Shown in pieces: positions 45,456 through 53,971 of a DNA stretch of 64,000 nt (position 1 is the first letter of the stretch; every line of letters begins with the position of its first letter). The stretch lies in contig NZ_LR732707.1 of assembly GCF_902506555.1 (NCBI RefSeq), positions 2,875,290 through 2,939,289 on the forward strand. The letters run 5' to 3'. This DNA comes from Sphingorhabdus sp. 109. GTDB lineage: Bacteria > Pseudomonadota > Alphaproteobacteria > Sphingomonadales > Sphingomonadaceae. Under the pieces are notes generated by a model that worked only from the letters and a program-made list of their open reading frames with translations, was not told where the DNA came from and did no database searches. The position numbers were made by a program, and so were the translations under genes.

Positions 45456-46569
45456 CACTATTCGCCTCTAAAAATGGTCGGGGGTTGATGGCGCGTCCGT
45501 TTAGCCGCACCTCGAAATGCAGATGGGTGCCGGTCGAACGCCCGGTGCTTCCCATAGCCCCCAGTTGAATTCCCTGTTCAATCTTCTGGCCGGTGGTTAC
45601 GCCGATCTTCGATAAATGCGCATAACGGGTCATGAGGCCGTTGCCATGCGTGATTTCCACCGTCTTGCCATAGCCGGATTTCCATCCGGCATGGGTGACC
45701 TTGCCGCCGGCGGCCGCGAGGATCGGAAGGCCGCGAGGCCCCTTGAAATCAATGCCGCTGTGCATCGCGCCGCCGCCGGTAAACGGGTCGCGACGATAGC
45801 CATAGCTGCTCGATATCATTCCCGTGCTGGAAGGCTTGCCAGACGGAATCGCGATCAGCGTCCGCTCCAGTGCGTCCATCCGCTGCAGCGCCAGATTGAG
45901 CCGTTCGAGCGTCGGGTGCAGTTGCTGGTCCTTGTTGCTGAAAAAGGGAATCAGCGGACCACCCATGGCTGCCATGGAATTCTTGGTCAGTTTCTCGGGA
46001 TTCAGGCCAAATTTGCGGATCGCTTCCTCGGCTTGCTTGGTGCGCTGGATTGCGGCCATGGTGAGGCGCCGGGCGAATTTTATCTGCCGGGCTTCCAGTT
46101 CGGCCAGCCGCGCTGCTTCGGGGAAGGCGGCGCTGATCTTGCGGGTGTTTTCGAATAGTTGCTCATCGGCCTGTTTCTGGGCCGCTGTTTCGGCGGCCTC
46201 CGTCTGCTCGCCGACAAACTGCTCGGTCATCTGGTCGAGAACATCCTGCCGTTGCTTGAGATCGGCAGCAACATCTTCAATCGAAGCCTTGTAATTGGCG
46301 ACCCGGCTTTCGGTGCTGTTGACCTCGGCTTCTTTCTGGGCAAGCGCCATGCGTTCGCTTGTCACCGTCAGTTGATTGACCATCATGGCCAGCGTGACCA
46401 GAAGCCAGAATATCAGCGCCGCCGCGACAGTATAGAAGAGACGTTTCTGCAATCTTGCCGAAATCGTCAGAAAACGGACCTGTCCGTGCGATCGCATGAA
46501 AAATTCGCGATCCGTAAACATATGGTCCAGCCGGGCTTTTAGCCCTTTTCCGGTATTTTGTTTGTGCAT
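45376..46569 (-). CDS. M23-family peptidoglycan endopeptidase
   Basis: A 397-residue membrane-anchored protein: cytoplasmic start (FTDREFFMRSHGQVRFLTIS), helix about 48-68, coiled coil about 70-170, then a LytM/M23 domain. Zinc ligands are complete: MHSGIDF (HxxxD) and THLHFEV (HxH), so it should be active. It is followed by and overlaps the bactofilin gene, an arrangement known from other proteobacteria where the pair sets cell shape. Four GANTC sites lie 61-99 bases upstream. Confidence 0.93.
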   Translation of the reverse strand: MHKQNTGKGLKARLDHMFTDREFFMRSHGQVRFLTISARLQKRLFYTVAAALIFWLLVTLAMMVNQLTVTSERMALAQKEAEVNSTESRVANYKASIEDVAADLKQRQDVLDQMTEQFVGEQTEAAETAAQKQADEQLFENTRKISAAFPEAARLAELEARQIKFARRLTMAAIQRTKQAEEAIRKFGLNPEKLTKNSMAAMGGPLIPFFSNKDQQLHPTLERLNLALQRMDALERTLIAIPSGKPSSTGMISSSYGYRRDPFTGGGAMHSGIDFKGPRGLPILAAAGGKVTHAGWKSGYGKTVEITHGNGLMTRYAHLSKIGVTTGQKIEQGIQLGAMGSTGRSTGTHLHFEVRLNGRAINPRPFLEANSDVLKIKAIARQRASSPKRTESGADRG

Positions 46570-46629
46570 GACCCGCCGTAGCTATTCGTAATCCCCGATG
46601 GTTCGCTAGCAGAGGGTAGCCGGGCTGGC

Positions 46630-46668
46630 GACTCACAGCGGGCCGACTCGTGACGAGTCGAACGAGTC
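46630..46668. promoter_or_regulatory. Cluster of four GANTC (CcrM) sites
   Basis: GANTC occurs at 46630-46634, 46645-46649, 46655-46659 and 46664-46668; the middle two form the palindrome GACTCG-TGA-CGAGTC. CcrM methylates GANTC in most alphaproteobacteria and GcrA reads the methylation state at promoters. The cluster lies in the 247-base divergent region between the M23 gene and proA, nearer to M23. Confidence 0.5.
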
Positions 46669-46816
46669 ATACGATGAATTGCGCGATATCGTCTGATATG
46701 TCTGCAGAAAAGGCGATTCGCGGGAACGGATTGTTGCTCCAGGACAAATTTTTCTTGCCAGAATATGTGGCGATTGTGGGTTAAATTGCCGCCGCCGCCA
46801 TGCTAGCAGCCCCTCT

Positions 46817-48070
46817 ATGACTGAATCTGCAAAACTGATCACCGACATGGGCCGCAAGGCACGGGCTGCATTCTCGAAGCTGACAGGCGTAAGCGATGCC
46901 CAGAAATCTGCCGCCCTGAAAGCGGCTGCGCGTCATCTGCGCGCCAATCAACAGACCATATTGGCCGCCAATCAGCGCGATGTGGAAAGCGCCCGGGAAC
47001 GGGAACTGAGTGCTGCCATGATCGATCGTCTGATGATCGATGAAGGCCGGCTTGAAGCCATTGCGTCTGCAGTGGAGCAGGTTGCGGACCTGCCCGATCC
47101 GGTCGGGCAGACCATCGATCGCACCGAGCGACCCAATGGCTTGGTGATGGAACGGATCCGGGTTCCCCTGGGCGTTATCGGCATTATTTACGAAAGCCGC
47201 CCCAATGTGACCGCCGATGCGGCAGCGCTGACGCTGCGGTCCGGCAATGCTGTCATCTTGCGCGGCGGGTCAGAGGCGATCAACAGCAATCGGGCGATTT
47301 TCGAAGCCATGGCGGCGGGCGTTGTCGAAGCGGGGCTTCCCGCCGATGCGATCCAGCTGGTCCAGACCACCGACCGCGCTGCGGTGGGTGCCATGCTGAA
47401 GGCCAGCGGCCTGATCGACATCATCATTCCACGCGGCGGCAAATCGTTGGTCAAGCGGGTGCAGGATGAAGCCCGGGTGCCGGTGCTGGCGCATCTTGAT
47501 GGTATCAACCACAGCTATATCGGCAAGGACGCGGCTCAGGACAAAGCGATTGCCATTGCCGTTAATGCGAAGATGCGACGCACTGGCATTTGCGGCGCCA
47601 TGGAAACCTTGCTGATTGATCAGGATTATCCCGCGCCCGGCCCGTTGGTGCGCGCGTTGCTCGACGCTGGCTGCGAACTGCGCGGCGACGACAGCATCCT
47701 TGAACTGGACGAGCGGATCGTCTCGGCAGAAGCTCCGGACTGGGACACCGAATATCTCGCGCCGATATTGTCGGTCGCGATGGTCAACGGCGTCGACGAG
47801 GCGCTGGCGCACATTGCCGAACATGGTTCGCATCATACCGACGTCATCGTCACCGAAGATGCCGATCTGGCCGAACGGTTCATCCTGCGGGCCGACAGCG
47901 CGATCGTGATGCACAATGCCTCTAGCCAGTTTGCCGATGGTGGCGAATTCGGCCTGGGCGCGGAAATCGGCATTTCTACCGGAAGGCTGCACGCGCGTGG
48001 TCCGGTGGCTCTGGAGGGACTGACGACTTATAAATGGGTGGTACGCGGTACCGGGCAGATACGGCCTTGA
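46817..48070 (+). CDS. proA: Gamma-glutamyl phosphate reductase
   Basis: A 417-residue aldehyde dehydrogenase-fold enzyme, second step of proline synthesis from glutamate. The signature VPVLAHLDGINHSYI, the catalytic cysteine region MRRTGICGAMET and EFGLGAEIGISTGRLHARGP are conserved. proB is not adjacent. It is followed by nadD after 10 bases, as in many alphaproteobacteria. Confidence 0.96.
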   Translation: MTESAKLITDMGRKARAAFSKLTGVSDAQKSAALKAAARHLRANQQTILAANQRDVESARERELSAAMIDRLMIDEGRLEAIASAVEQVADLPDPVGQTIDRTERPNGLVMERIRVPLGVIGIIYESRPNVTADAAALTLRSGNAVILRGGSEAINSNRAIFEAMAAGVVEAGLPADAIQLVQTTDRAAVGAMLKASGLIDIIIPRGGKSLVKRVQDEARVPVLAHLDGINHSYIGKDAAQDKAIAIAVNAKMRRTGICGAMETLLIDQDYPAPGPLVRALLDAGCELRGDDSILELDERIVSAEAPDWDTEYLAPILSVAMVNGVDEALAHIAEHGSHHTDVIVTEDADLAERFILRADSAIVMHNASSQFADGGEFGLGAEIGISTGRLHARGPVALEGLTTYKWVVRGTGQIRP

Positions 48071-48080
48071 GTGGGATTCG

Positions 48081-48722
48081 GTGAAAACCACCGGCCTGCT
48101 CGGCGGATCATTCAATCCGGCTCATGGCGCGCACCGCTCGATCAGCCTGTTTGCCGTCGAAGAACTGGACCTGGACGAATATTGGTGGCTGGTCTCGCCG
48201 GGCAATCCGCTGAAAGAAGGGGCCCGAGACATGGCGCCGCTGCATGCACGGCTGGCTTCGGCCCGGAAAATGGCGCGCCGCAGCAGGATCAAACCGACGG
48301 CCATCGAACAGGACCTGGGCACGCGCTATACTTACGACACGCTGCGCAAACTGGTGCGCCGCTATCCGAAACGGCAGTTTGTCTGGATCATGGGAGCGGA
48401 CAATCTGGCGCAATTCCATCGCTGGAAGGACTGGCGAAAGATCGCCCGATTATTGCCGATTGCAGTTATTTCGAGACCCGGCTATGATGACGATGCTTTT
48501 GCGGCTCCCGCAATGGCCTGGCTGCGGCGCTTCGTCCACCCCGCGCGCCAGCGTCGTAACTGGACCAACTGGAGTACGCCGGCGCTGACATTCCTGCGCT
48601 ATCGTCCCGACCCACGCTCGGCCACCGCGATCCGGATGGCCCGGCCCCATTGGCATCAGCAATATGATGATCGCCGCGTCCGCGACGCGGTGACACACCG
48701 GCTGATTGGCCCAGAAGATTAG
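48081..48722 (+). CDS. nadD: Nicotinate-nucleotide adenylyltransferase
   Basis: A 213-residue nucleotidyltransferase for NAD synthesis. The GSFxPxHxGH motif appears as GGSFNPAHGAHRS, and the ISSTxIR equivalent as RSATAIR; IMGADNLAQFHRW is also typical. The start is GTG 48081, 10 bases after proA, fitting the conserved N-terminus. The HxGH second histidine is followed by arginine rather than glycine, a common sphingomonad variant. Confidence 0.92.
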   Translation: MKTTGLLGGSFNPAHGAHRSISLFAVEELDLDEYWWLVSPGNPLKEGARDMAPLHARLASARKMARRSRIKPTAIEQDLGTRYTYDTLRKLVRRYPKRQFVWIMGADNLAQFHRWKDWRKIARLLPIAVISRPGYDDDAFAAPAMAWLRRFVHPARQRRNWTNWSTPALTFLRYRPDPRSATAIRMARPHWHQQYDDRRVRDAVTHRLIGPED

Positions 48723-48730
48723 GATTTAAG

Positions 48731-49138
48731 TTGACGAAACCGAAGGTAAAAGCTCTGAAATCTGCCACTTCCAAGGAAGGAAAGGCCGAATCAGACGCGC
48801 TCCACGCGCTTGTCATGAAATCGCTCGACGATGATCAGGCGCAGGATGTTGTGTCCATAGCGCTGGCCGGCAAAAGCAATATTGCGGACCATATGGTGAT
48901 CGCCGAAGGGCGTTCGACCAGGCAGGTCGCAGCGATTGCCCAGAAGCTTGCCGAGCGCGTAAAAAAAGCGGGCGGCACCGCGCGAATCGAAGGCCTTGCC
49001 AATGCCGACTGGGTATTGATTGATGCTGGCGACGTGATTGTGCATCTGTTCCGGCCGGAAGTCCGCAGTTTCTACAATCTGGAACGGATGTGGGCTGTCG
49101 ACGAGGAAGGCGATGCGGCGGAAGTCGCCGAAGCCTGA
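48731..49138 (+). CDS. rsfS: Ribosome silencing factor RsfS
   Basis: A 135-residue DUF143 protein that binds L14 and blocks subunit joining in starvation. Core segments are DVVSIALAGKSNIADHMVIAE, IEGLANADWVLIDAGDVIVH and PEVRSFYNLERMW. The start is TTG 48731 with AGGAT 6 bases upstream. It sits between nadD and rlmH, its usual place. Confidence 0.94.
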   Translation: MTKPKVKALKSATSKEGKAESDALHALVMKSLDDDQAQDVVSIALAGKSNIADHMVIAEGRSTRQVAAIAQKLAERVKKAGGTARIEGLANADWVLIDAGDVIVHLFRPEVRSFYNLERMWAVDEEGDAAEVAEA

Positions 49139-49150
49139 TATAGCCGGGCG

Positions 49151-49573
49151 ATGAGGCTGCATATCGTCGCCCGCGGCAAGATCGGCCGCAGTCCGGAAGC
49201 GGAGCTTGTCGACCGCTATGTGAAACGGATCGGCTGGGATGTGAAGATCAGCGAGCTTCCGGATCAGGGCGGCAAGATGCCGAAACTGCAGGGCGTAACC
49301 AGAATCATCGCCATGGATGAGACCGGTGAAAACTGGACGTCGAAGAAATTTGCCAACCTGCTGTCCACCTGGCGTGATGATGGCACGCGCGAAGCGCGGT
49401 TCCTTATCGGTGCCGCAGACGGCCTGAGCGCGGACGAACGCGCCAGCGCAGACCATTTCTTTTCCTTCGGCAAGGCGACCTGGCCGCATATGATGGCGCG
49501 GGCGATGCTGGCAGAGCAACTGTTTCGGGCCACCGCAATCATCGCCGGTCATCCCTATCACCGGGAAGGATGA
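49151..49573 (+). CDS. rlmH: 23S rRNA (pseudouridine1915-N3)-methyltransferase RlmH
   Basis: A 140-residue SPOUT methyltransferase. IAMDETGENWTSKKFAN, FLIGAADGLS and the C-terminal trefoil knot segment MARAMLAEQLFRATAIIAGHPYHR are characteristic. It modifies 23S rRNA on 70S ribosomes. Twelve bases follow rsfS; the stop overlaps the next gene's first possible ATG. Confidence 0.95.
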   Translation: MRLHIVARGKIGRSPEAELVDRYVKRIGWDVKISELPDQGGKMPKLQGVTRIIAMDETGENWTSKKFANLLSTWRDDGTREARFLIGAADGLSADERASADHFFSFGKATWPHMMARAMLAEQLFRATAIIAGHPYHREG

Positions 49574-49578
49574 GCAAG

Positions 49579-50775
49579 ATGATACGTGCTGTCTTTGCCC
49601 TGATCGCCTTTCTCGGCCTTGCCACGACCGGTGCCGCGCTGCTTTCTGCGCAGTCCTCCGGGCCCAGCCTTTCCGAACAGCAACGCAGCCTGCTGACCGC
49701 ACGCGAACAGTCCGAGCGTGCCCGCCAGCGGGCTGCGGCCTTGCGTCGCCAGGCCGATGCGGCCAGCAATGATGCCGACCGGATCACCGCTGAAGCCGCG
49801 GCGCTCGCTGCCCGTATCCAGTCCGCAGAGGCCGATATCAGAGCCGCCCGTACCCGTATTGCCATTGTCACCAAGCTCCAGCAGCGCCAGCGGGCCCGGC
49901 TGGCGGAAAAACAGGGGCCGATGATCCGGCTGACGGCAGCGTTGCAGATGATGACCCGCAAACCGACCGCACTTGCCTTGGTGGAGCCGCGGTCGCTTGA
50001 CGAGCTCATCTACATGCGCTCGATCCTGTCTGCGGTGATGCCCGAAATTGAAAGGCGGACCGCCAGCCTGCGCGACGAGGTCAGGCAGGGTGAGGCGCTT
50101 CGGCAGCAGGCGGCCCGGGCGCTTGCCTCGCTCGACGAAAGCCAGCGTCGGCTGACCGAAAGGCGGCGGCAACTGGCCAGTCTCGAGGCCAGTGAACGGA
50201 TAGCAGCCCAGCGATTTTCCGATGATGCCGGGATCGAGCAGGATCAGGCGCTGGCGCTTGGCGAGGAGGCGCGCGACATATTGGACCTGATGGACCGGAT
50301 ACGCGAAAGCGGAGCGGTGCGCGAATCACTGGCTGGTCTGGAAGGCCCCGTGCTGCGGCCCGGCCAGGGTGAGGAGCCACCGGTCGACCAGGCTTCGCCG
50401 GAGGGCGACCTTGCGAGTGCTTATCGCTTGCCGGTGATTGGAGATATTGTCACCGGCCTCGGCGAGATATCGGATAGCGGCTATCGCTCGCGTGGGCTTA
50501 CCATTGCGGTTGATCCCGGCGCGCAGATTGTGGCGCCGGCAGCCGGCCGGGTGGCCTATTCCGGGCGCTACCGGGGCTATGGCAACATATTGATCATCGA
50601 ACATGACGGCGGCTGGACCAGCCTGATCACCAATATGGTGTCGAGCGGTGTAGCGGTCGGCGACCGGGTGGGGCAGGGCGCTCCGGTCGGGCGGTCGGGT
50701 TCCGATGATCCGACAGTCACTATTGAGCTGCGGCGCAATGGCAGACCGATCGATATTGCCGCGCTGATTGGCTGA
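49579..50775 (+). CDS. envC: EnvC-like murein hydrolase activator with degenerate LytM domain
   Basis: A 398-residue exported protein: signal peptide (MIRAVFALIAFLGLATTGAA), long Arg/Glu/Ala-rich coiled coil (about 30-240), then a C-terminal LytM/M23 fold (about 285-395). The zinc ligands are lost: the HxxxD site reads RSRGLTIAVD and the HxH site reads TVTIELR. This matches EnvC, which activates amidases instead of cutting peptidoglycan. ATG 49579 is preferred because GGGAAGG lies 9 bases upstream; ATG 49570 has no spacing to that site. Confidence 0.87.
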   Translation: MIRAVFALIAFLGLATTGAALLSAQSSGPSLSEQQRSLLTAREQSERARQRAAALRRQADAASNDADRITAEAAALAARIQSAEADIRAARTRIAIVTKLQQRQRARLAEKQGPMIRLTAALQMMTRKPTALALVEPRSLDELIYMRSILSAVMPEIERRTASLRDEVRQGEALRQQAARALASLDESQRRLTERRRQLASLEASERIAAQRFSDDAGIEQDQALALGEEARDILDLMDRIRESGAVRESLAGLEGPVLRPGQGEEPPVDQASPEGDLASAYRLPVIGDIVTGLGEISDSGYRSRGLTIAVDPGAQIVAPAAGRVAYSGRYRGYGNILIIEHDGGWTSLITNMVSSGVAVGDRVGQGAPVGRSGSDDPTVTIELRRNGRPIDIAALIG

Positions 50776-50902
50776 AAAAGGACTCAAGGACGCAAAAAGC
50801 GGCGTTGGTCGAACGCTTCCGTCATTATTGGTTAAGCTGCTTTGCTTTACGGACGATTCCAGCCTATATTTGGCGCCGATTTAGACCGACAGGACATTAT
50901 TG

Positions 50903-52267
50903 ATGAAAAAGCCCGTTTTGCAAGCCGCCGCTCTTGTGCTGACCGTCGCGCTTTTGCCCGCGACAACGTCTGCAATTTCGGCCGTCGACGCAAATACCTA
51001 TCGCGAAATGGAACAGTTCATGAGCGTCTTTGAGCGGGTGCGGAACGACTATGTCGACCAGGTTGACGATGCCGATCTGATCAAGGGTGCCATCGAAGGC
51101 ATGCTGGCCAGCCTTGACCCGCACAGCAGTTTTCTCGGCGCCCGGGATTTTGAAAATCTGCGGACCCAGACCGATGGGAATTATGGTGGCCTCGGTCTCT
51201 CGGTGACGCTGGAAGACGGTGCGGTGAAGGTCATCGCTCCGTTCAAGGACACGCCTGCCGACAAGGCGGGTGTCAAGGCGGGCGACTATATTACCCATAT
51301 TGATGGCGAACTGATTTACGGTGGCACGCTGGATGAAGCGGTCGATGAAATGCGCGGCAAGCCCGGCGAGCCGATCACCATCACGATTGTCCGCCCCGGC
51401 CGCGACAAGCCGTTCGATGTTTCCATGAAGCGCGCGATTATCGATCTCAAGCCGGTTACCTGGGAAGTCCGGGACCAGATCGGCGTGATCAGCATCAACA
51501 GTTTCTCCAATGACACCGGTGCCGATGTTGCTGCCGCGATTGCCGGTATCGACCAGTCGCTGGGCAAGAAGCCACTCGGCTATGTGCTGGATCTGCGCTC
51601 CAACCCGGGCGGACTGCTTGATGAAGCGGTGTCGGTTTCCGATGTATTTCTGTCGCGCGGCGAAATCGTGTCGCAACGGGGACGCGAAAAATCCGATATC
51701 GAACGCTATTTTGCCAAGAGTGGCGATGCCGCTGGCGGGCTGCCGGTGATTGTACTGATCGACGCCGGTTCCGCGTCGGCTTCCGAAATTGTTGCCGGTG
51801 CCTTGCAGGATCATCATCGCGCGCTGGTAATGGGTGAGCGCAGCTTCGGCAAGGGATCGGTGCAGACCTTGCTGCCGCTATCCAATGACAGTGCGCTGCG
51901 GCTGACCACGGCGCGCTATTATACGCCATCGGGCAAATCGGTGCAGGAAGGCGGGATCGAACCGGATATCAATGTGCCGCAATTGTCCGACCCGGATTAC
52001 AAGACCCGTCCGCGGTTCCGCGAATCCGACTTGCGCCGCCATCTGGTCAACGAGATCAAGTTGGAAGATGAAGTGCTTGAGGAAGACAGCAAGGATGATC
52101 CCCGCTTCACCCAGACGGCCGAGGAGCTGAAAGAGCAGGGCGTGGAAGATTTCCAGTTGCATTATGCGTTGCAGACCATTGGCCGCCTCGGACCCGACGG
52201 ACTGAAAATGGCGATCAACAAGGCGGCGAAAAAGCCTGCCAAGAAAACTCTGGTCGCGAAAAACTAG
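50903..52267 (+). CDS. ctpA: Carboxyl-terminal processing peptidase, S41 family
   Basis: A 454-residue periplasmic serine protease with a signal peptide (KKPVLQAAALVLTVALLPA), PDZ domain (about 95-165) and S41 catalytic core. The catalytic serine is in DAGSASASEIVAGAL and the lysine in GERSFGKGSVQTL. CtpA enzymes trim or degrade envelope proteins, including peptidoglycan hydrolases, which fits its place after envC. ATG 50903 follows AGGAC; the preceding TTG is discarded. Confidence 0.94.
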   Translation: MKKPVLQAAALVLTVALLPATTSAISAVDANTYREMEQFMSVFERVRNDYVDQVDDADLIKGAIEGMLASLDPHSSFLGARDFENLRTQTDGNYGGLGLSVTLEDGAVKVIAPFKDTPADKAGVKAGDYITHIDGELIYGGTLDEAVDEMRGKPGEPITITIVRPGRDKPFDVSMKRAIIDLKPVTWEVRDQIGVISINSFSNDTGADVAAAIAGIDQSLGKKPLGYVLDLRSNPGGLLDEAVSVSDVFLSRGEIVSQRGREKSDIERYFAKSGDAAGGLPVIVLIDAGSASASEIVAGALQDHHRALVMGERSFGKGSVQTLLPLSNDSALRLTTARYYTPSGKSVQEGGIEPDINVPQLSDPDYKTRPRFRESDLRRHLVNEIKLEDEVLEEDSKDDPRFTQTAEELKEQGVEDFQLHYALQTIGRLGPDGLKMAINKAAKKPAKKTLVAKN

Positions 52268-52276
52268 GGCCGAAGG

Positions 52277-52762
52277 ATGGCAAGTTTCCGCAACGCTGCC
52301 TTGTTGGCGTTCCTGCTGCCGGCGGCATTGCTCGGCGGCGCACTGATTGGCCAATATGGCTTTGGTCTCTACCCCTGCGAGATGTGCATGTGGCAAAGAT
52401 GGCCGCATCTCGCTGCCATCATTCTTGCTGTGCTTGCGTTGATATTGCGCGACAGATCGGCAGCGCTTTTTCTCGTGATTGCCGCTGCAATCGCGATATT
52501 GGTCAGCGGCCTGATCGGCGGATATCATGCCGGAGTCGAATATGGCTGGTGGGAAGGACTGACCTCCTGCGCGACCAATATGCCGACCGGTGGCGATATG
52601 CTGGATTCGATCATGAATGCGCCGCTGACGCGTTGTGACGTTGCGCCCTGGACGCTGTTCGATATTTCGCTGGCCGGATTCAATTTCCTCTTGTCCGCAA
52701 GCGGTGCCGTTCTCATTTTAGTTATGCTAGCCAAACGACGAAAGGATGCAGGCCATGTCTGA
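52277..52762 (+). CDS. dsbB: Disulfide bond formation protein DsbB
   Basis: A 161-residue inner-membrane protein with four helices. The quinone-side pair is C34/C37 (YPCEMCMWQRW) and the periplasmic loop pair is C98/C120. It reoxidises DsbA using ubiquinone. It begins 9 bases after ctpA, and its end overlaps the coq7 start by 8 bases. Confidence 0.93.
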   Translation: MASFRNAALLAFLLPAALLGGALIGQYGFGLYPCEMCMWQRWPHLAAIILAVLALILRDRSAALFLVIAAAIAILVSGLIGGYHAGVEYGWWEGLTSCATNMPTGGDMLDSIMNAPLTRCDVAPWTLFDISLAGFNFLLSASGAVLILVMLAKRRKDAGHV

Positions 52763-53294
52763 GACAAAATTGGGACAGACGAGAGCCGATATCGCGTCGA
52801 TGATCCGGGTCAATCAGGCCGGAGAATATGGCGCGGCGCAAATTTACAAGGGCCAGCTGGCGGTGATGGGCGACCATGCGCCGCAAAGCAGCGAAATCCA
52901 CCATATGGCGGAACAGGAGCAGCGGCACCTCGATGCTTTTGACCAGATGATTACCGAGCGCGGCGTGAGGCCCACAATTTTGCAGCCCTTCTGGAAAATG
53001 GCCGGCTATGCGCTGGGCGCGACCACCGCCGCCATGGGGCCGCGTGCGGCAATGGCCTGTACGGCGGCGGTCGAAACCGAGATAGACAAACATTATCAGG
53101 AACAGCTCGATACGCTCCAGGCCGAAAGCGAACCCGAACTGACCAGTAAGATTGCGGAGTTTCGCGAAGAGGAATTGGAGCATAAGGCAACAGCGATTGC
53201 ATCGGGGGCGGAAGACACGCCCGGCTATCCGGTGTTGAGCGCGGCTATCCGGCTGGGTTGCCGGGTAGCGATAGGATTGTCGAAAAGAATCTAG
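52755..53294 (+). CDS. coq7: Demethoxyubiquinone hydroxylase Coq7
   Basis: A 179-residue di-iron monooxygenase of ubiquinone synthesis. Iron ligands are in NQAGEYGAAQIYKGQ, MAEQEQRHLDAF and EFREEELEHKA, as expected for Coq7. ATG 52755 is chosen because AAAGGA lies 8 bases upstream; ATG 52746 is in frame. Linkage to dsbB, which passes electrons to ubiquinone, is common in sphingomonads. Confidence 0.94.
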   Translation: MSETKLGQTRADIASMIRVNQAGEYGAAQIYKGQLAVMGDHAPQSSEIHHMAEQEQRHLDAFDQMITERGVRPTILQPFWKMAGYALGATTAAMGPRAAMACTAAVETEIDKHYQEQLDTLQAESEPELTSKIAEFREEELEHKATAIASGAEDTPGYPVLSAAIRLGCRVAIGLSKRI

Positions 53295-53347
53295 GGAGCG
53301 TAGACCGCTTCAGCACCGGTTCAGGCGGGTGTGAACAAAGGAACGAT

Positions 53348-53971
53348 ATGATGAAGAATTTTTTGCTCTCCTGTGCTGTGCTCTCCGCTACCGCTTTGTC
53401 CGCCGTACCGGCGCAGGCGCAGGATCAGGCAGGAGACCGGGTCAATCAACTGGTTATCTACGGCGATGACCCCTGTCCCCAGAGCAGCGAAGACGAGATT
53501 GTCGTCTGTGCGCGCAAGGACGAGGGAGAACGCTACCGCATCCCTGAAACATTGAGAAGCGGCAGTCTTGGCGATGCCAAGAATCAGGCCTGGTCGGAAC
53601 GCGTCAGATCCTACGAATATGTCGGCGCTTCCGGCACCAGCAGCTGTTCGCCGACCGGCGCGGGCGGCTTCACCGGATGTACGCAAGAATTATTGCGTCA
53701 GGCCTATGCCGAGAAAGGCATTGATGACACGGTCAACTGGGGTCAGTTGATCGAGGAGGAACGTCAGAAGCGCCTGTCGCGAATCGACTCCGAAGCCGAA
53801 GCGGTGGAAGAGCGCTTGCTGGAAATCGAAGCCCAGCGGGAAGCGCGTGAAGCCGCCGCCGAGGCCGCCAGAGACCGGCTTGATGCAAGGGATGCGGATA
53901 CGCTGGAAGCCACCGATGATCTTGCCGTGCCACCGGGGGCGGATGAAACCCCCGGTCCGGATGAAGAATGA
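53348..53971 (+). CDS. Exported coiled-coil protein, function unknown
   Basis: A 207-residue protein with a signal peptide (MKNFLLSCAVLSATALSAVP then AQAQ). The N-terminal mature part has four cysteines (in DPCPQSSEDEIVVCAR and SSCSPTGAGGFTGC) suited to disulfides, which is notable next to dsbB. The C-terminal half is an E/A/R-rich coiled coil (about 130-190) and an acidic Pro tail. A clear AAAGGA ribosome site precedes it. No domain recognised. Its stop codon directly abuts the stop of the convergent DUF885 gene. Confidence 0.78.
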   Translation: MMKNFLLSCAVLSATALSAVPAQAQDQAGDRVNQLVIYGDDPCPQSSEDEIVVCARKDEGERYRIPETLRSGSLGDAKNQAWSERVRSYEYVGASGTSSCSPTGAGGFTGCTQELLRQAYAEKGIDDTVNWGQLIEEERQKRLSRIDSEAEAVEERLLEIEAQREAREAAAEAARDRLDARDADTLEATDDLAVPPGADETPGPDEE

